Source of the DNA: Alistipes sp. Zagget8
Lineage (GTDB): Bacteria > Bacteroidota > Bacteroidia > Bacteroidales > Rikenellaceae
Direction: 5' to 3'
Assembly (NCBI GenBank): GCA_001941065.1
Contig: MSHJ01000009.1
Location: forward strand, 1 to 64,000
Length of the DNA stretch: 64,000 nt
In this document: positions 1 to 8,934 of the stretch, piece by piece
Layout: every line of letters begins with the position of its first letter
Numbering within the stretch: position 1 is the first letter of the stretch
Made by a program: the position numbers and the translations under genes
Notes under the pieces: generated by a model
What the model saw: the letters and a program-made list of their open reading frames with translations, nothing else
Told to the model about the DNA's origin: nothing
Database searches by the model: none

Positions 1-67
1 TTTGGATTGCGGCGTCTGTCATTTCATTCATATTGCCGCTGCTGAATCGAAAACAAAAAACAGAAGC

Positions 68-1150
68 ATGAAAAAATTGATATACCCGCTCCTCTGCCTG
101 CTGATACCGGCCATGGCCACCGCAGAAAATGCGCCGGTAAAATATACGGATGCGGCAAACCTCACGATCGTCAACAAGGCCCAGCCGGGCGGTCCGGCGT
201 TTCAGCGCATAGACGTGGCCCGTTATCCGGAGTTGACCCCGATGGTCACGAAATATTACCGTTATTCCACGGGGCTGGCCGTGGCATTCCGCACCGACAG
301 TCGCAGCATCCGCGCCCGGTGGAGGACCGTCAACAAACTCCCGGGAGCGAACACGACGCTTATCGCCCAGCGCGGGCTCGACCTCTACATCCGCCGCGGC
401 GGCAAATGGATGTTCGCCGGGGTAGGGGTGCCGAAAAACTCCGGAACGGAGCACGAAGCCACCATCGTCGAACAGATGGACACGACGATGAAGGAGTGCC
501 TGCTGTACCTCCCGCTGTACGACGAAATCGCCGGTCTCGAAATCGGGACCGATGAAAGTGCGCTGCTGGAAGCCGCGCCCGACCCCTTCCGCCACCGGAT
601 CGTGGTGATCGGGTCGAGCATCACCCACGGCACCTCGGCAAGTCGTCCGGGAATGACCTACGCAGCACGCTTGGGCCGCACCCTGGGATTCGGATTCATC
701 AACCTCGGGGCCAGCGGGCAATGCAAACTCGATACATTCTTCGCCCGCATCGCCGCGGAGACCCAGGCCGACGCCTTTGTGTTCGACGTCTTCTCGAACC
801 CTTCGCCGCAGCAGATCGAAGAGCGGCTGGAGCCGTTCGTCCGGCGCATCCGCGAAAGCCATCCCGCAACGCCGCTGATCTTCCTCCAGACCGAGGTGCG
901 CGAAAGCGGGAATTTCGACCTGAAGAAACGGGCTTTCGAGGCCGACAAACGGCAGGCGGCCCGGAAGGGGATGGAAAAAATCCTCGAAACGGACAGCAAC
1001 ATCTGGTTCATCGACCCCGGCATGGATTTGGGAAACGACCACGAAGCCACCGTCGACGGCGTACACCCCACGGACCTCGGATTCGAACGGATGCTGGACG
1101 CACTCACGCCCCGAATCGCCCGCATCCTCCGGAAATACGGCATCGAGTAG
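68..1150 (+). CDS. secreted SGNH/GDSL-family hydrolase
   Basis: About 360 aa, probably an exported esterase. The reading frame is open upstream, but ATG 68 starts a clear signal peptide (MKKLIYPLLCLLIPAMATA), so I start there. After an N-terminal beta-rich region typical of two-domain SGNH hydrolases, the nucleophile block reads GSSITHG near residue 180 and the catalytic Asp-His block reads DGVHPTD near residue 330. A Gly in LGASG and an Asn in FSNPS fit oxyanion blocks. The family removes acyl groups from carbohydrates or lipids; the substrate cannot be read from sequence. It stands alone before an independently promoted reductase gene. Confidence 0.82.
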   Translation: MKKLIYPLLCLLIPAMATAENAPVKYTDAANLTIVNKAQPGGPAFQRIDVARYPELTPMVTKYYRYSTGLAVAFRTDSRSIRARWRTVNKLPGANTTLIAQRGLDLYIRRGGKWMFAGVGVPKNSGTEHEATIVEQMDTTMKECLLYLPLYDEIAGLEIGTDESALLEAAPDPFRHRIVVIGSSITHGTSASRPGMTYAARLGRTLGFGFINLGASGQCKLDTFFARIAAETQADAFVFDVFSNPSPQQIEERLEPFVRRIRESHPATPLIFLQTEVRESGNFDLKKRAFEADKRQAARKGMEKILETDSNIWFIDPGMDLGNDHEATVDGVHPTDLGFERMLDALTPRIARILRKYGIE

Positions 1151-1169
1151 AACGGCGGCAAAAAAATCG

Positions 1170-1177
1170 TATCTTTG
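1170..1177 (+). promoter_or_regulatory. Bacteroidetes -7 promoter element for the aldo/keto reductase
   Basis: TATCTTTG matches TAnnTTTG and lies 25 nt before the ATG at 1203. No convincing -33 TTTG is placed 19 bp upstream. Confidence 0.55.
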
Positions 1178-1202
1178 TCTTGAAATCTGAAATCGGACAG
1201 CC

Positions 1203-2207
1203 ATGATCGAACCCGTCTATCAACCCGCGCCGTCGCGTTACGACAACGGCCTGGTTTTCCGCCGCGCCGGACGCAGCGGCGTGCAGCTGCCGGCCCTGTC
1301 GCTGGGCATGTGGCACAATTTCGGCAGCGAACAGACCTTTTCCAACGTGCAGAAGATGGCCCACTACGCCTTCGACCACGGAATCGTGCATTTCGATCTT
1401 GCAAACAACTACGGCCCGGCCTACGGAACCGCCGAGGAGAATTTCGGACGCCTGATGGAGCGGTCGTTCCGCCCCTACCGCGACGAAATGTTCATCGCCA
1501 CCAAAGCCGGGTACGACATGTGGCCGGGGCCTTACGGCAACTGGGGTTCGCGCAAATACCTTATGGCGAGCCTCGACCAGAGCCTCCGGCGCATGAAACT
1601 CGACTATGCGGACATCTTCTACTCGCACCGATACGACCCCGAAACGCCGCTCGAAGAGACGCTTCAGGCCCTGGTGGACATCGTCCGCAGCGGCAAGGCA
1701 CTCTACGTCGGGCTGTCGCGCTATCCGCTTGCAGCGGCGCGCTTCGCATTCCGCTACCTGGCCGAACGCGACGTGCCGTGCCTGCTGTTTCAGGACAAAT
1801 ACAACCTCTTCGACCGCGAACCCGCGACATCGGGCGTGCTGTCGCTGGCCGCCGAGGCGGGTTCGGGATTCGTGGCCTTCTCACCGCTGGCGCAGGGACT
1901 GCTGACGGGGCGTTACCTCGACGGCATTCCGCAGGATTCGCGCATGGCCGAGGGCCGCTCGCTGCGGCCCGACGTGCTGACCGATGCGATGCTGGCACGC
2001 ATCCGCGGACTGAACGACCTCGCCCGGCAGCGCGGTCAGACGCTGGCCGAAATGGCGCTGGCGTGGCTGCTGCACGACAGGCGCGTCACGTCGGTCATCA
2101 TCGGAGCCAGCTCGACGGCCCAGATCGCAGACAACCTGCGGGCGCTGGAAAACGGCGCGTTCTCCGACGAGGAACTGGCGCAGATCGACGCCCTCTCGCG
2201 GGGATGA
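1203..2207 (+). CDS. aldo/keto reductase, YghZ/Gpr-like (L-glyceraldehyde 3-phosphate reductase type)
   Basis: 334 aa, a cytoplasmic NADPH-dependent carbonyl reductase of the AKR superfamily. The protein follows E. coli YghZ nearly throughout: LPALSLGMWHNFG at the N-terminus, HFDLANNYGP with the catalytic Asp and Tyr, TKAGYDMWPGPYG with the catalytic Lys, and FYSHR with the His. FSPLAQGLLTGRYL and the C-terminal VIIGASS cofactor loop are also present. YghZ reduces methylglyoxal and L-glyceraldehyde 3-phosphate, so detoxification of reactive aldehydes is the likely role. A hairpin terminator follows the stop. Confidence 0.9.
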   Translation: MIEPVYQPAPSRYDNGLVFRRAGRSGVQLPALSLGMWHNFGSEQTFSNVQKMAHYAFDHGIVHFDLANNYGPAYGTAEENFGRLMERSFRPYRDEMFIATKAGYDMWPGPYGNWGSRKYLMASLDQSLRRMKLDYADIFYSHRYDPETPLEETLQALVDIVRSGKALYVGLSRYPLAAARFAFRYLAERDVPCLLFQDKYNLFDREPATSGVLSLAAEAGSGFVAFSPLAQGLLTGRYLDGIPQDSRMAEGRSLRPDVLTDAMLARIRGLNDLARQRGQTLAEMALAWLLHDRRVTSVIIGASSTAQIADNLRALENGAFSDEELAQIDALSRG

Positions 2208-2223
2208 TCCCGGCACGAAAAAG

Positions 2224-2255
2224 AGAGGTCCGCTTTCCGATGAAAGCGGACCTCT
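2224..2255. terminator. bidirectional rho-independent terminator between convergent genes
   Basis: A 14-bp perfect stem (2224-2237 with 2242-2255) and a 4-nt CGAT loop sit between the convergent stops at 2207 and 2275. Confidence 0.8.
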
Positions 2256-2274
2256 TCACATAATGACGGCGGGG

Positions 2275-3054
2275 TCACTCTTCGGGTTTTTGCCCGATGT
2301 AGAAGACGTATCCGTAGTCCGTTCCGTGGACGCGGTAGTGTTCGACCTCCTCACGCATCAGCGCCGCCATCCGGACGGCTGCCGGGCTGTGCCCCTGCTC
2401 CTCCAGGAAGACGGGGATGCGTGCGGCCACAAGGGCAAAATAATTCTCCGTCCAGCAATGCTGCGGCAGCACGAAATGCGCCAGCGGCACATAGCCGGCC
2501 TTTTCGAGGATGCGCACTTTGGCCGAAGGGGTGTCGATGTCGGGGAAATTCTCCCGGATATACGCCGTCGCCGGGGACCGCAGGGGCGACAGCCACGAGC
2601 ACTCCGTAACGGCAATCGCGCCGCCGGGTTTGAGGAATCTTCGCCACTCGGTCAGCCCCCGTTCGAAGCCGATGTTGTAGATCGACCCTTCGGCCCAGAT
2701 CAAGTCGAACTCCCCGTCCCGGAAAGGCAGGTCGTCCATCGACCTGACAAGGGTCGTGACCCGGTCGCCCAAACCCGCACGCTGCAGACGTGCCCCGAGT
2801 TCTTCGATCATCCCGGGCAGCAGGTCCACGGCCGTGATCGAGGCGTCGAGATGCCGCGCGAGCACCTCGGTCTGATGCCCGGTGCCGCAGCCGATGTCGG
2901 CAACGCGGAGGCCGGGGTGGATATTCGGAATGAATTCCAGCGCCCGGAGGGTCTGTTCGTCGCCGCCGGGGCCCTGTCGTTCGAGGGCGCGGAAAAAGTC
3001 GGTTATCAGGGTGAAATCGAATTCGAAAATCGGTTCTTTATTTTCTTTGTTCAT
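2275..3054 (-). CDS. class I SAM-dependent methyltransferase
   Basis: 259 aa. The SAM-binding motif I is VADIGCGTGHQTEVLARH near residues 53-70, followed by ITAVDLLPGMIEEL (motif II acidic residue) and FDLIWAEGSIYNIGF (motif III/IV area), then a GGAIAVTE strand. This is the Rossmann methyltransferase fold, closest to the UbiE/small-molecule type. The substrate is unknown. It is monocistronic, with two short hairpins upstream (3071-3088 and 3114-3131). Confidence 0.85.
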   Translation of the reverse strand: MNKENKEPIFEFDFTLITDFFRALERQGPGGDEQTLRALEFIPNIHPGLRVADIGCGTGHQTEVLARHLDASITAVDLLPGMIEELGARLQRAGLGDRVTTLVRSMDDLPFRDGEFDLIWAEGSIYNIGFERGLTEWRRFLKPGGAIAVTECSWLSPLRSPATAYIRENFPDIDTPSAKVRILEKAGYVPLAHFVLPQHCWTENYFALVAARIPVFLEEQGHSPAAVRMAALMREEVEHYRVHGTDYGYVFYIGQKPEE

Positions 3055-3070
3055 GGTTTCGGATGTTTGT

Positions 3071-3131
3071 GCCGTCCTGTCGGACGGCTGAAAAAGGATA
3101 TGTGAAAATACGGCCGGACAGACTTGTCCGG
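3071..3131. other. two short inverted repeats upstream of the methyltransferase
   Basis: GCCGTCC-TGTC-GGACGGC (3071-3088) and CCGGACA-GACT-TGTCCGG (3114-3131), each a 7-bp stem with a 4-nt loop, lie in the 262-bp gap upstream of the methyltransferase. The rest of this gap, apart from the terminator at 3260, shows no gene. Confidence 0.5.
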
Positions 3132-3259
3132 ATGTGCTGAGAAAACGGAATCCATTTACGGCATGGACTCCTACGCTGCCGAATCCTTTTTAAACATCCA
3201 CTGATTTTGGTCCTGCAAGATAGGTCTTTAAAACGGAACCGCCAAATCCGGGCACGTGA

Positions 3260-3292
3260 AAACGCCGGACCCTGCATGAAGGTCCGGCGTTT
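3260..3292 (-). terminator. terminator of the outer-membrane protein/lipoprotein operon
   Basis: A 12-bp stem (3260-3271 with 3281-3292) is followed on the minus strand by TTTTC, 24 nt after the stop at 3317. Confidence 0.75.
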
Positions 3293-3316
3293 CCGGTGAG
3301 GCGTCACCCAATGGCG

Positions 3317-3943
3317 TCAGAAGGAGATACCGACGCGAATACCGAAATTGTTGATGTTGTTGATCGAGTAGGTCAGCACATCGCCGCTGTTGGTGGCGTA
3401 GCTGTAATAGAGCGCCACGTGGAAGCCCAGCCGGTAGTCGGGGCGCGGGAAAATCGAGATGCCGATCTCCGGCGAAACGAAGAATCCCCACGTGTCGGTG
3501 TACTGCTTGACGACATAATAGTAGGACGACATTTCAGCGTAGCTGGCGCCCAGTTTCAGCCCGGCATAGGGTTGGAATACACTGTCGGTAAGCCAGTTGT
3601 AACGTCCCGTAACACCGAACGGCAGTTGGAACAGGGCGTGTTTCTGGTTGGTGGTCAGCGCCGAGCCGCCGCCCAGGTCGAGCGTCTGGCGCGAAATGCT
3701 TTGCAGATTAGTCTGGTAGGAGATGAACGGACCCACGGTGATGGCCGGCGTCACGAAATAGCCGCCTTCGAAGTTCATGCCCCAGCCCGAGGTCTTGTCG
3801 GCGAAATCGGAGCCCAGAGGCACACCCAGCTGCCAGTCGATGTTGATGTAGGTGTTGGGAAATATCTGCGCCTTGCCCGGCAGGGCCGCGGCGAGCATAA
3901 CGGCGCAGACAGCGATGGTTTTAATGTATTTCGATGTTTTCAT
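3317..3943 (-). CDS. outer-membrane beta-barrel protein (porin-like, OmpA/OmpW type size)
   Basis: 208 aa starting at ATG 3943, which begins the signal peptide MKTSKYIKTIAVCAVMLAAALPGKAQ; the longer open frame upstream has no such start. The mature part alternates hydrophobic and polar residues with strands ending in aromatics (YFVTPAITVGPFISY, FQLPFGVTGRYNW, YRLGFHVALYYSY) and finishes with FGIRVGISF. The C-terminal Phe is typical of outer-membrane barrels. It follows a DUF4136 lipoprotein gene by 25 nt, so the two are probably co-transcribed. Specific function unknown. Confidence 0.75.
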   Translation of the reverse strand: MKTSKYIKTIAVCAVMLAAALPGKAQIFPNTYINIDWQLGVPLGSDFADKTSGWGMNFEGGYFVTPAITVGPFISYQTNLQSISRQTLDLGGGSALTTNQKHALFQLPFGVTGRYNWLTDSVFQPYAGLKLGASYAEMSSYYYVVKQYTDTWGFFVSPEIGISIFPRPDYRLGFHVALYYSYATNSGDVLTYSINNINNFGIRVGISF

Positions 3944-3968
3944 AATCGGACGAATTTTTGCTGTTAAA

Positions 3969-4610
3969 CTATTTTGCCAGATAAGGCGACTGCTCGAAAG
4001 CCTGCTCGACGCCGGCGACCGTGCGCTGTTGGTTGAGTTCCGCATCGGAAGTCAGCAGACCGCCGATGAAGCTGTCCCAAACGACGGGCAGTTTCTTGCC
4101 GGTCTCCTGGTCGGCCTCGAGGTCCAGCATCTCCAGCAGCAGCGATCCGGCCGTGTATCCGTAGTAAACGCTGTAAGGATAGTGCCAGCCGACCCAGTCG
4201 CCCCAGTATCCGGGAGCCCAGTAGTAGGGGTAGTACCACCACCAGTAGGGATAGTCGTAACCCACGAAATAGGTCACTTTCTGGACATAGCTGAGCTGGA
4301 TACCCACGTTGGCGGCATCCTTGTCATCGGTGCGGGTATATCCGGCATCGTTCATCCTGCCGGCGACCGTGTTGATGATCTCCAGGGCGTCGGCGTCTTT
4401 CCAGTATTCGGTTTTGTCGCTGTTCCCGATCACCAGGATGCTGTCGGGAACATAGTAAGTGTCGATGGCGGCGAAATCGGTGTCGGTGTCGTGGGCGGTG
4501 TAGACCAGATAATCCCGGTGAAGGTCCGACGTCGAAGGCTCCTTCTGACACGCGCAGAACGCAACTGCAATGAGTGCGAACGCAAAGTAACGTAATTTTT
4601 TGACGTTCAT
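3969..4610 (-). CDS. DUF4136-family lipoprotein with a strongly aromatic segment
   Basis: 213 aa. The signal peptide ends in a lipobox (ALIAVAFCAC then QKEP), so the protein should be lipid-anchored. The body has the DUF4136 layout: DYLVYTAHDTDTDFAAIDTYYV, then an assembly of short motifs around GIQLSYVQK. Near residues 118-150 is an extraordinary Tyr/Trp/Pro run (start YDYPYWWWYYPYYW) containing about 20 aromatics. DUF4136 proteins are envelope lipoproteins of unknown role. First gene of a two-gene minus-strand unit with the downstream beta-barrel. Confidence 0.8.
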   Translation of the reverse strand: MNVKKLRYFAFALIAVAFCACQKEPSTSDLHRDYLVYTAHDTDTDFAAIDTYYVPDSILVIGNSDKTEYWKDADALEIINTVAGRMNDAGYTRTDDKDAANVGIQLSYVQKVTYFVGYDYPYWWWYYPYYWAPGYWGDWVGWHYPYSVYYGYTAGSLLLEMLDLEADQETGKKLPVVWDSFIGGLLTSDAELNQQRTVAGVEQAFEQSPYLAK

Positions 4611-4889
4611 GGTTGTTTAAATTTTTTTGGTTTGCTGTCCCGACCATCGTTTCAAATTCCGTTCCCCGCGCGTGAGTTTCCCGAAACAGAGCCTGAATCG
4701 TGTATAAAAAAGCCGTTTCCGAGACACAAAAAACCGGAGGAGTTCCAGCCCGTTCCGGCAGCGGACATTCGCAACATACGGGGGAACTGTTTCAGAGAGA
4801 ATCCGGTTGATTTACAGCGGCAAGGACGATGATTTTCAGCGTTTCCGGAAATTTTGTCGCATACGTCGTTTTTCCTGCGCCCAAATTGT

Positions 4890-4897
4890 TATCTTTG
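4890..4897 (+). promoter_or_regulatory. -7 promoter element for the hybrid histidine kinase
   Basis: TATCTTTG lies 35 nt before ATG 4933, in the 322-bp divergent gap after the lipoprotein start at 4610. The -33 region is only a T-rich stretch near 4869. The rest of the gap shows no gene. Confidence 0.55.
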
Positions 4898-4932
4898 TCT
4901 GTTGCGCAGTGTATAATCTTCAATCAACAAAT

Positions 4933-7257
4933 ATGGGCCGATATGACAACTGCTCCCGCGAGGAGTTGATTCGCCGGATCGAGGAGCTCGAACGGCTGCA
5001 GGGAGCGGAATCCAAAACCCCGGTACGGTTCCGGGAGCGGTTCGCCCGTGAAATCCTCGATTCGATCCCCGACATGCTCACCGTGCTCGACCGGAACGGA
5101 ACGCTCGTCGAGCTGGTCTCCGCCGAAGCATCCAACCACGTCGGGGTCTCGAGCAGCGAGTTCATCGGCCGGAACATTCAGGCAGTGCTCTCGCCGGAGG
5201 CTTGCCGCAACGTGCGCAATAACCTCGACAACGTCTTCGCCACGGGGCACGGCTCCGCGTCGCACCACGACATCACGCTCGACGGCGAAACCCGCAACTA
5301 CGAGAACCGCATCCTGCCGCTCGACGACGAGCATGCGCTCTGCATCTGCCGCGACATCACCGAGGCCGAGAAGGCCAAGTACGAGCTGGATATGGTCAAA
5401 TATGCCCTGAACAACGTCGAAGAGGAGATTTACGCCTGCGACCTCGACGGTACGATGGAGTATGCCAACGAGCAGTACCGCGTACACCACGGCATCACCG
5501 ACGAACTGTCGTCACACAAGGTCTACGATTTCTGGTCGTTCCGGGGCACGAAGGCCCAGTGGGAGGAGCGGCTCCGGAAAATCCGCCGCGACAACGGCTC
5601 GCACAAATACACCGTGCGTTTCAAGAACGACCTGGGGAACATCGTGGCGTGGGACATCGTCGCCTACATCATCTACGACCATTTCAAGGAGCGCGAGATC
5701 GTCTGGTTCTTCGGCCGCGACGTGACGCTGCGCATCCAGCACGAAAACAAGGTCAAGGAGATGAATTCGGTGCTCGACAGCATCCTGAACAACATCCCGG
5801 TCTACCTCTTCGTCAAAGACCCCGGCAACGAGTTCCGCTACCTCTACTGGAACAGCGCGTTCGAGGAGTATTCGGGCATTCCGGCCGAACGGGCGCTGGG
5901 ACATACCGACCTGGAGATCTTCCCCAATCCGAAGGACTCCGAACGCTTCCGCCGCGACGACCTCGAACTGCTGCGCACGGGCGAACGCGTGACCTTTGTC
6001 GAGGAGTATGTCAACGTCGCGGGCGAGACGCGCATCGTCAACACCTCCAAATCGCTGGTCCCGGTCGAGAACCGCCTGCCGCTGATCATCGGCGTGTCGT
6101 GGGACATCACCGACGAGAAAAATGCCGAGCTGGAGATTGTCGAGGCACGCATCCGCGCCGAGGAGTCGGACAAGCTCAAATCGGCCTTCCTGGCCAACAT
6201 GAGCCACGAGATACGCACGCCGCTCAACGCCATCGTGGGTTTTGCGAAGCTGATCGGATCGGCCGAAACCGAAGAGGAGAAGCGGCAGTTCGCCGACATC
6301 ATCGACACCAATTCCGAATTGCTGCTGCAGTTGATCAACGACATTCTCGACATTTCGAAAATCGAGGCCGGTACCCTCGAATTCCGGTTCCGGCCGATAA
6401 ACCTCAACGACCTATGCCGCTCGGAGTTCGAGGTGCACAAGACCCGCGTGAAGCCCGGTGTGAAGCTCGTTTTCGAGAAGAAATACGACGACGTGCAGAT
6501 CGTCTGCGACCAGAACCGCCTCGCACAGGTCATCACCAACCTGCTGAACAACGCCGCGAAATTCACCGAGCAGGGCTCGATTCGCTTCGGCTTCGACCTG
6601 AAAGGCGACCGCGTGGAGTTCTATGTCGAGGATACGGGCGTGGGCATTCCCGAAGAGAAGGTCCGCGACGTTTTCGACCGCTTCGTCAAACTCAACGATT
6701 TCGCCGCCGGTACCGGACTGGGGCTGGCCATTTCGAAGATGATCGTGGAACGCATGGACGGCACGATCGGCGTGGACTCCGAGGAGGGCCGGGGAACCCG
6801 TTTCCATTTCTCGATTCCAGTGGAACCCCGGGGATCATTGGATGCCGACGGCTGCGACGCCGCACAGGGAAAGGCCGCGCAGGGGAACGGCTGGACGCTG
6901 CTCGTGGCGGAGGATTCGGACATGAATTTCAGGCTGATCGAGGCGGTGCTGGGACGGCGTTTCAACCTGGTGCGGGCCGTCACGGGTGCGGAAGCCGTGG
7001 AGCAATTCAGGAACGTGCAGCCGGATGCCGTGCTGATGGACGTCCGGATGCCGGTGATGGACGGTCTGGAGGCCACGCGCCAAATCCGCAAGATAGCGCC
7101 CGCCGTCCCCGTAATCGCCATGTCCGCCTATTCCTACGGCAACGAACCCGAACTGGCCCGGGAAGCCGGGTGCAACGATTTCCTGACCAAACCCCTGTCG
7201 CAGCATGCGCTCTGCAAGACGCTGAACAGCCTCCTGATCGGCCTGAAACGGGAATAA
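4933..7257 (+). CDS. hybrid sensor histidine kinase/response regulator with three PAS domains
   Basis: 774 aa; ATG 4933 (MGRYDNCSREELIRRIEELERL, a coiled coil) is preferred because a -7 element lies inside the longer open frame. Domains in order: PAS near 40-135, PAS near 155-265 (EEEIYACDLDGTMEYANEQY), PAS near 280-400 (LFVKDPGNEFRYLYWNSAFE), HisKA with SHEIRTPLNAIVGF and the phospho-His near 425, HATPase with NNAAKF, DTGVGIP and GTGLGLAIS, and a receiver with the acceptor Asp in VLMDVRMP near 703. No transmembrane segment is evident, so it likely senses a cytoplasmic cue. There is no output DNA-binding domain, so this is not a classical PUL HTCS. Flanked by its own terminator; signal unknown. 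Confidence 0.92.
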   Translation: MGRYDNCSREELIRRIEELERLQGAESKTPVRFRERFAREILDSIPDMLTVLDRNGTLVELVSAEASNHVGVSSSEFIGRNIQAVLSPEACRNVRNNLDNVFATGHGSASHHDITLDGETRNYENRILPLDDEHALCICRDITEAEKAKYELDMVKYALNNVEEEIYACDLDGTMEYANEQYRVHHGITDELSSHKVYDFWSFRGTKAQWEERLRKIRRDNGSHKYTVRFKNDLGNIVAWDIVAYIIYDHFKEREIVWFFGRDVTLRIQHENKVKEMNSVLDSILNNIPVYLFVKDPGNEFRYLYWNSAFEEYSGIPAERALGHTDLEIFPNPKDSERFRRDDLELLRTGERVTFVEEYVNVAGETRIVNTSKSLVPVENRLPLIIGVSWDITDEKNAELEIVEARIRAEESDKLKSAFLANMSHEIRTPLNAIVGFAKLIGSAETEEEKRQFADIIDTNSELLLQLINDILDISKIEAGTLEFRFRPINLNDLCRSEFEVHKTRVKPGVKLVFEKKYDDVQIVCDQNRLAQVITNLLNNAAKFTEQGSIRFGFDLKGDRVEFYVEDTGVGIPEEKVRDVFDRFVKLNDFAAGTGLGLAISKMIVERMDGTIGVDSEEGRGTRFHFSIPVEPRGSLDADGCDAAQGKAAQGNGWTLLVAEDSDMNFRLIEAVLGRRFNLVRAVTGAEAVEQFRNVQPDAVLMDVRMPVMDGLEATRQIRKIAPAVPVIAMSAYSYGNEPELAREAGCNDFLTKPLSQHALCKTLNSLLIGLKRE

Positions 7258-7272
7258 GGTCCGGGCCTGAAA

Positions 7273-7306
7273 AAAAAGTCCGCACAGACAGCTGTGCGGA
7301 CTTTTT
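7273..7306. terminator. bidirectional terminator between hybrid kinase and folE
   Basis: A 15-bp stem (7273-7287 with 7292-7306) with A-rich and T-rich flanks lies between convergent stops at 7257 and 7325. Confidence 0.85.
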
Positions 7307-7324
7307 ATGGATGTGTATTCCGGA

Positions 7325-7933
7325 TTAACGGTACCGGTGCGAAATGAGGGTCATAAACTCCTCGCGGGTCCGCTGGCTGGAGAGGAAAACGCCCGTGAAG
7401 GCCGAGGTCGTGGTGGCCGACTGCTGTTTTTCGATGCCGCGCATCTGCATGCACATATGGCTGGCCTCGATCACCACGGCCACGCCCATCGGGTTCAGCG
7501 CCTCCTGAATGCAGTCGCGAATCTGCACCGTCAGCCGCTCCTGCACCTGCAGGCGGCGGGCGAAGCACTCCACCACGCGGGCCACCTTCGAGAGGCCCGT
7601 GATGTAGCCGTTGGGGATATAGGCCACATGGGCCTTGCCGTAGAACGGCAGCATGTGGTGCTCGCACAGCGAGTAGAGTTCGATGTCCTTGACCAGCACC
7701 ATCTGCCGGTATTCTTCGCGGAACGTCGCCGAGCGGATGATCTCGAGCGGATTCTCGTCGTAACCCTTCGTCAGGAACGACATGGCCTTAGCCACACGTT
7801 CGGGGGTCTTGAGCAGTCCTTCGCGCGAGGGGTCTTCCCCCAGCAGGCGCAGGATTTCCGTATAATGGAGCTTCAGCGCCTCGACGGTCGCAGGGTCGAA
7901 ACGCTCCTCCTTGTCGTAATTCTTCGTTTCCAT
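7325..7933 (-). CDS. folE: GTP cyclohydrolase I
   Basis: 202 aa. It converts GTP to 7,8-dihydroneopterin triphosphate, the first step of folate/pterin and of queuosine (preQ0) synthesis. Family hallmarks: LCEHHMLPF with the zinc-ligand Cys and catalytic His residues, [33 protein letters not shown], and the C-terminal [21 protein letters not shown] with the third zinc Cys. ATG 7933 is used; the -7 element TATCTTTG ends only 6 nt before it. It is the last gene of a minus-strand run and has this private promoter. QueD, another enzyme of the preQ0 route, lies at 15224-15676. Confidence 0.95.
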   Translation of the reverse strand: METKNYDKEERFDPATVEALKLHYTEILRLLGEDPSREGLLKTPERVAKAMSFLTKGYDENPLEIIRSATFREEYRQMVLVKDIELYSLCEHHMLPFYGKAHVAYIPNGYITGLSKVARVVECFARRLQVQERLTVQIRDCIQEALNPMGVAVVIEASHMCMQMRGIEKQQSATTTSAFTGVFLSSQRTREEFMTLISHRYR

Positions 7934-7939
7934 AGGGCA

Positions 7940-7947
7940 CAAAGATA
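7940..7947 (-). promoter_or_regulatory. -7 promoter element immediately before folE
   Basis: TATCTTTG on the minus strand, with only 6 nt to the folE ATG. It predicts a leader of only a few nucleotides or none. Confidence 0.55.
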
Positions 7948-7952
7948 ACGTT

Positions 7953-8930
7953 TTATTCTTTCATTATTTCATCCATCACCCGGGAAGTTCGCGCCGCGGA
8001 GGTTCCCGTGGAGGGGCACACCCCCTCGCCGCGCAGCTCCCGGACGATCGTTTCGATCAGGGGGCCCTGAATATGCTCCGGAGGTGCGATTTCGAATCGT
8101 TCGACGCCCTGCGCCGTCACCAGTTCGACGGGCGAGAAAGCGAACGTGCTGAACCGCACCGACCCCTTGCGCCCCGTAATGGCCACCGTATCCTCGGCCG
8201 CGGACGGCGGAGCGACGAAGCACCATGCCCCCGTGCCAAGGACTCCCGAGCGGAACCGGAATGCCGCCGTCACGGTGTCCGCCACGTCGTAAAATCCTCC
8301 CCGGTTGGCCCTGTGTCCCCGGGCATCGGCGATCTCCCCGAGCAGGAAATCGAGGATGTCGAGCGTATGGGGCGCCATGTCATAGAAATAGCCCTCCCCG
8401 CCGACCTCCCGGCGCAGCCGCCACGGAAGGCGGGCCGAATCGCGGTCCCCGGGACTCTCCGGGCGGAAATAGCGCACCTCGACGCACTGCGGATCGCCGA
8501 TGGCCCCGTCGTCGATGAGCTCCTTCACTTTCAGGAAATAGGGCAGCGCCCGGCGGTAGTAGGCGACGAAGAGCTTCTGCCCGGACTGTTCCGCCGCGGC
8601 CATCATGTCGAGGCACTCCGCATGGCTCATGGCCATCGGTTTCTCGACGTAGACCGGTTTTCCGGCGGCCAGCACCTTCAGGGCGAGTTCCCGGTGGCTG
8701 TCGGGCGGGGTGGCGATGTAGACGATGTCCACGCCGGGGTCGGCGATCAGCGCATCGGCATCGCCATAGCTCCTCGGAACACCGTGCCGGCGGGCGAAAT
8801 CGGCGGCCTTCGCGGCGTCGCGGCGCATGACGGCCGCAAGGGCGGAATGCGGGGTCTTGTACATCGGCGGACCGCTCTTGCGTTCGCAGACGTCGCCGCA
8901 GCCCAGGATTCCCCAGTTGACGTTTTTCAT
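7953..8930 (-). CDS. Gfo/Idh/MocA-family NAD(P)-dependent oxidoreductase
   Basis: 325 aa from ATG 8930, which lies 4 nt after the rdgB stop codon; the open frame extends to an unlikely TTG. The N-terminal Rossmann motif is WGILGCGDV, the family's EKP catalytic-lysine motif appears as [17 protein letters not shown] near residue 92, and [11 protein letters not shown] plus [16 protein letters not shown] fit the C-terminal alpha/beta domain with its catalytic His. These enzymes oxidise or reduce sugars and cyclitols; the substrate is not evident. It sits in a tight minus-strand gene run. Confidence 0.88.
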   Translation of the reverse strand: MKNVNWGILGCGDVCERKSGPPMYKTPHSALAAVMRRDAAKAADFARRHGVPRSYGDADALIADPGVDIVYIATPPDSHRELALKVLAAGKPVYVEKPMAMSHAECLDMMAAAEQSGQKLFVAYYRRALPYFLKVKELIDDGAIGDPQCVEVRYFRPESPGDRDSARLPWRLRREVGGEGYFYDMAPHTLDILDFLLGEIADARGHRANRGGFYDVADTVTAAFRFRSGVLGTGAWCFVAPPSAAEDTVAITGRKGSVRFSTFAFSPVELVTAQGVERFEIAPPEHIQGPLIETIVRELRGEGVCPSTGTSAARTSRVMDEIMKE

Positions 8931-8934
8931 ACGG

